From assembly GCF_015319355.1 (NCBI RefSeq), contig NZ_JADILU010000005.1, positions 248,001-312,000 on the forward strand: a stretch of DNA of 64,000 nt, given 5' to 3'. Numbering within the stretch: position 1 is the first letter of the stretch; each line of letters begins with the position of its first letter. The stretch is from Psychroserpens luteus (GTDB lineage Bacteria; Bacteroidota; Bacteroidia; Flavobacteriales; Flavobacteriaceae). The position numbers were made by a program, and so were the translations under genes. The notes beneath the pieces were generated by a model. That model searched no databases. It had not been told where the DNA came from and saw only the letters and a list, made by a program, of their open reading frames with translations. Below are positions 63,223-64,000 of this stretch, in pieces.

Positions 63223-64000
63223 TTATTCTACTACTTCTTTAATTAAGTGAACATAGACTGGAAAGTGATCACTAAATCCGTTAGAAAAACTACCATCTGC
63301 GAAGCTTCTAAAAGGATATCCTTTCCAACGACCTTTTTTATTCGTCAAGTATTGTTTGTTATAAATTCCTGCTCGATAAAATCTAAAAGAGGAATAATCA
63401 TCTTTTTTAGTTAGCTCTTTGGTCATCATAATTTGATCAAATAAACTCCACGCATCTCTATATGCTGTAGTTCCCAATCCTTTTTTAGTAAACATTTCTT
63501 CATAAGGATTATAAATGTCTTTTAAATCTAAATCTTCTTTGCTGCTTTTTGCATTTAATACACCTTTTACACTTTCATTTGTTGGATCATCATTTAAATC
63601 TCCCATAATAAAAATCTTAGCATATGGGTCTATAACCATTAAAGAATCTTTAATATGCTTGGTCACTTTAGCTGCAGCAACACGATTTGGTCTACTACGT
63701 GCTTCTCCTCCACTTCTAGAAGGCCAGTGGTTAACAATGACATGAATAAGATCACCATCTAATTCTCCACTTACTAATAATTGATCTCTTGTTTGTTTAC
63801 GTTTTCTTGTTTTTGCATCATATATTTTAACCTCGTAAGACCCATGACTTACGGGTTTGAAAAGGGCTTTTTGATACAATAAAGCGACATCAATACCTCT
63901 TGCATCTGGAGAATCATAATGTATGATACCGTAATCTTTAGAAAGTAAAAGTGGATCATTAACGACATCTACTAATACTTGTCTGTTTTCTACTTCACAA
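63223..64000 (-). CDS. Endonuclease/exonuclease/phosphatase family protein, 5' end outside window
   Basis: The open frame runs to the window edge, so the N terminus is missing; at least 258 residues are visible. The family signatures are ARGIDVALLYQ, HVIVNHWPSRSGGE, IFIMGDLNDDPTNE, SLFDQIMM and the closing FSDHFPVYVHL, the metal- and phosphate-binding residues (Asp, His, Asn, Asp-His). A TTG at 63879 is inside the frame and is not the start. Such proteins cleave phosphodiester bonds in DNA, phospholipids or inositol phosphates; in Flavobacteria many are exported, which cannot be checked here. Confidence 0.88.
   Translation of the reverse strand, partial: CEVENRQVLVDVVNDPLLLSKDYGIIHYDSPDARGIDVALLYQKALFKPVSHGSYEVKIYDAKTRKRKQTRDQLLVSGELDGDLIHVIVNHWPSRSGGEARSRPNRVAAAKVTKHIKDSLMVIDPYAKIFIMGDLNDDPTNESVKGVLNAKSSKEDLDLKDIYNPYEEMFTKKGLGTTAYRDAWSLFDQIMMTKELTKKDDYSSFRFYRAGIYNKQYLTNKKGRWKGYPFRSFADGSFSNGFSDHFPVYVHLIKEVVE

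Noticed and set aside
1-64000. tRNA, rRNA, prophage or insertion-sequence genes
   Set aside because: No transposase, integrase or phage structural protein and no cloverleaf that I could find by eye; tRNA detection by eye is not exhaustive.

Overview
The window comes from a low-G+C chromosome of a member of the Bacteroidota, most likely a marine member of the Flavobacteriaceae. The evidence is the aerotolerance (bat) locus, type IX secretion sorting domains (type A and CHU_C/type B), a CarboxypepD_reg-type TonB receptor, flavobacterial conserved orphans, genes with no Shine-Dalgarno sequence, and promoters carrying the Bacteroidota -7 box TAnnTTTG. I see no rRNA, tRNA, CRISPR array, insertion sequence or prophage. 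This is mostly ordinary chromosome, with short repetitive elements between genes.

Layout. 0-10 kb: a small membrane protein and a CLC-family channel, aspS, a TonB-dependent receptor, a Kbp/YgaU-like BON-LysM protein, a lipoprotein and gpsA. 10-17.3 kb: an RND efflux operon (GbsR/MarR-type regulator, adaptor, pump, outer-membrane channel, TetR regulator, small orphan) with a clear inverted repeat inside its promoter. 17.4-19.6 kb: pheS, an orphan and a CvpA-like protein. 19.6-25.9 kb: a six-gene operon with two beta-carbonic anhydrases, two SulP transporters (one closely BicA-like), a UspA-type protein and a DUF2490 protein, which looks like an inorganic-carbon uptake and hydration module. 26-36.1 kb: the bat locus (moxR, DUF58, a BatD-like fusion, batA, batB, batC, batD, batE), interrupted between batB and batC by an oppositely oriented small gene with its own promoter and a leader hairpin. 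36.3-41.2 kb: a DUF4382 lipoprotein, then a + strand run with an aldo/keto reductase, an SDR, an HD-like protein, a phosphodiester-glycosidase-like protein and an AlbA_2 protein. 41.2-41.6 kb: a gene-free stretch with two tandem, diverged copies of what look like ~75-nt small RNAs. 41.6-47.7 kb: DUF1501, DUF1800, a T9SS-exported VCBS/FG-GAP protein and an ALDH7-type aldehyde dehydrogenase. 48-62.6 kb: an alpha-2-macroglobulin lipoprotein and its usual partner PBP1C, separated here by a membrane protein, an ABM-fold protein and a 1672-residue repeat adhesin. 62.6-64 kb: a small membrane protein and the 3' part of an endonuclease/exonuclease/phosphatase gene cut by the window edge.

The most interesting signals are non-coding: the tandem small-RNA pair (41281-41602), the octamer TTCCGAAG/CTTCGGAA (about 23 copies where roughly one is expected), REP-like inverted units at four loci, a composite structured intergenic element (53787-53975), and the operator within the efflux promoter. 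Among proteins, the CLC channel with both anion-filter motifs altered and the carbonic anhydrase/SulP operon deserve a second look. All family assignments are from reading the protein sequences; no database search was run.
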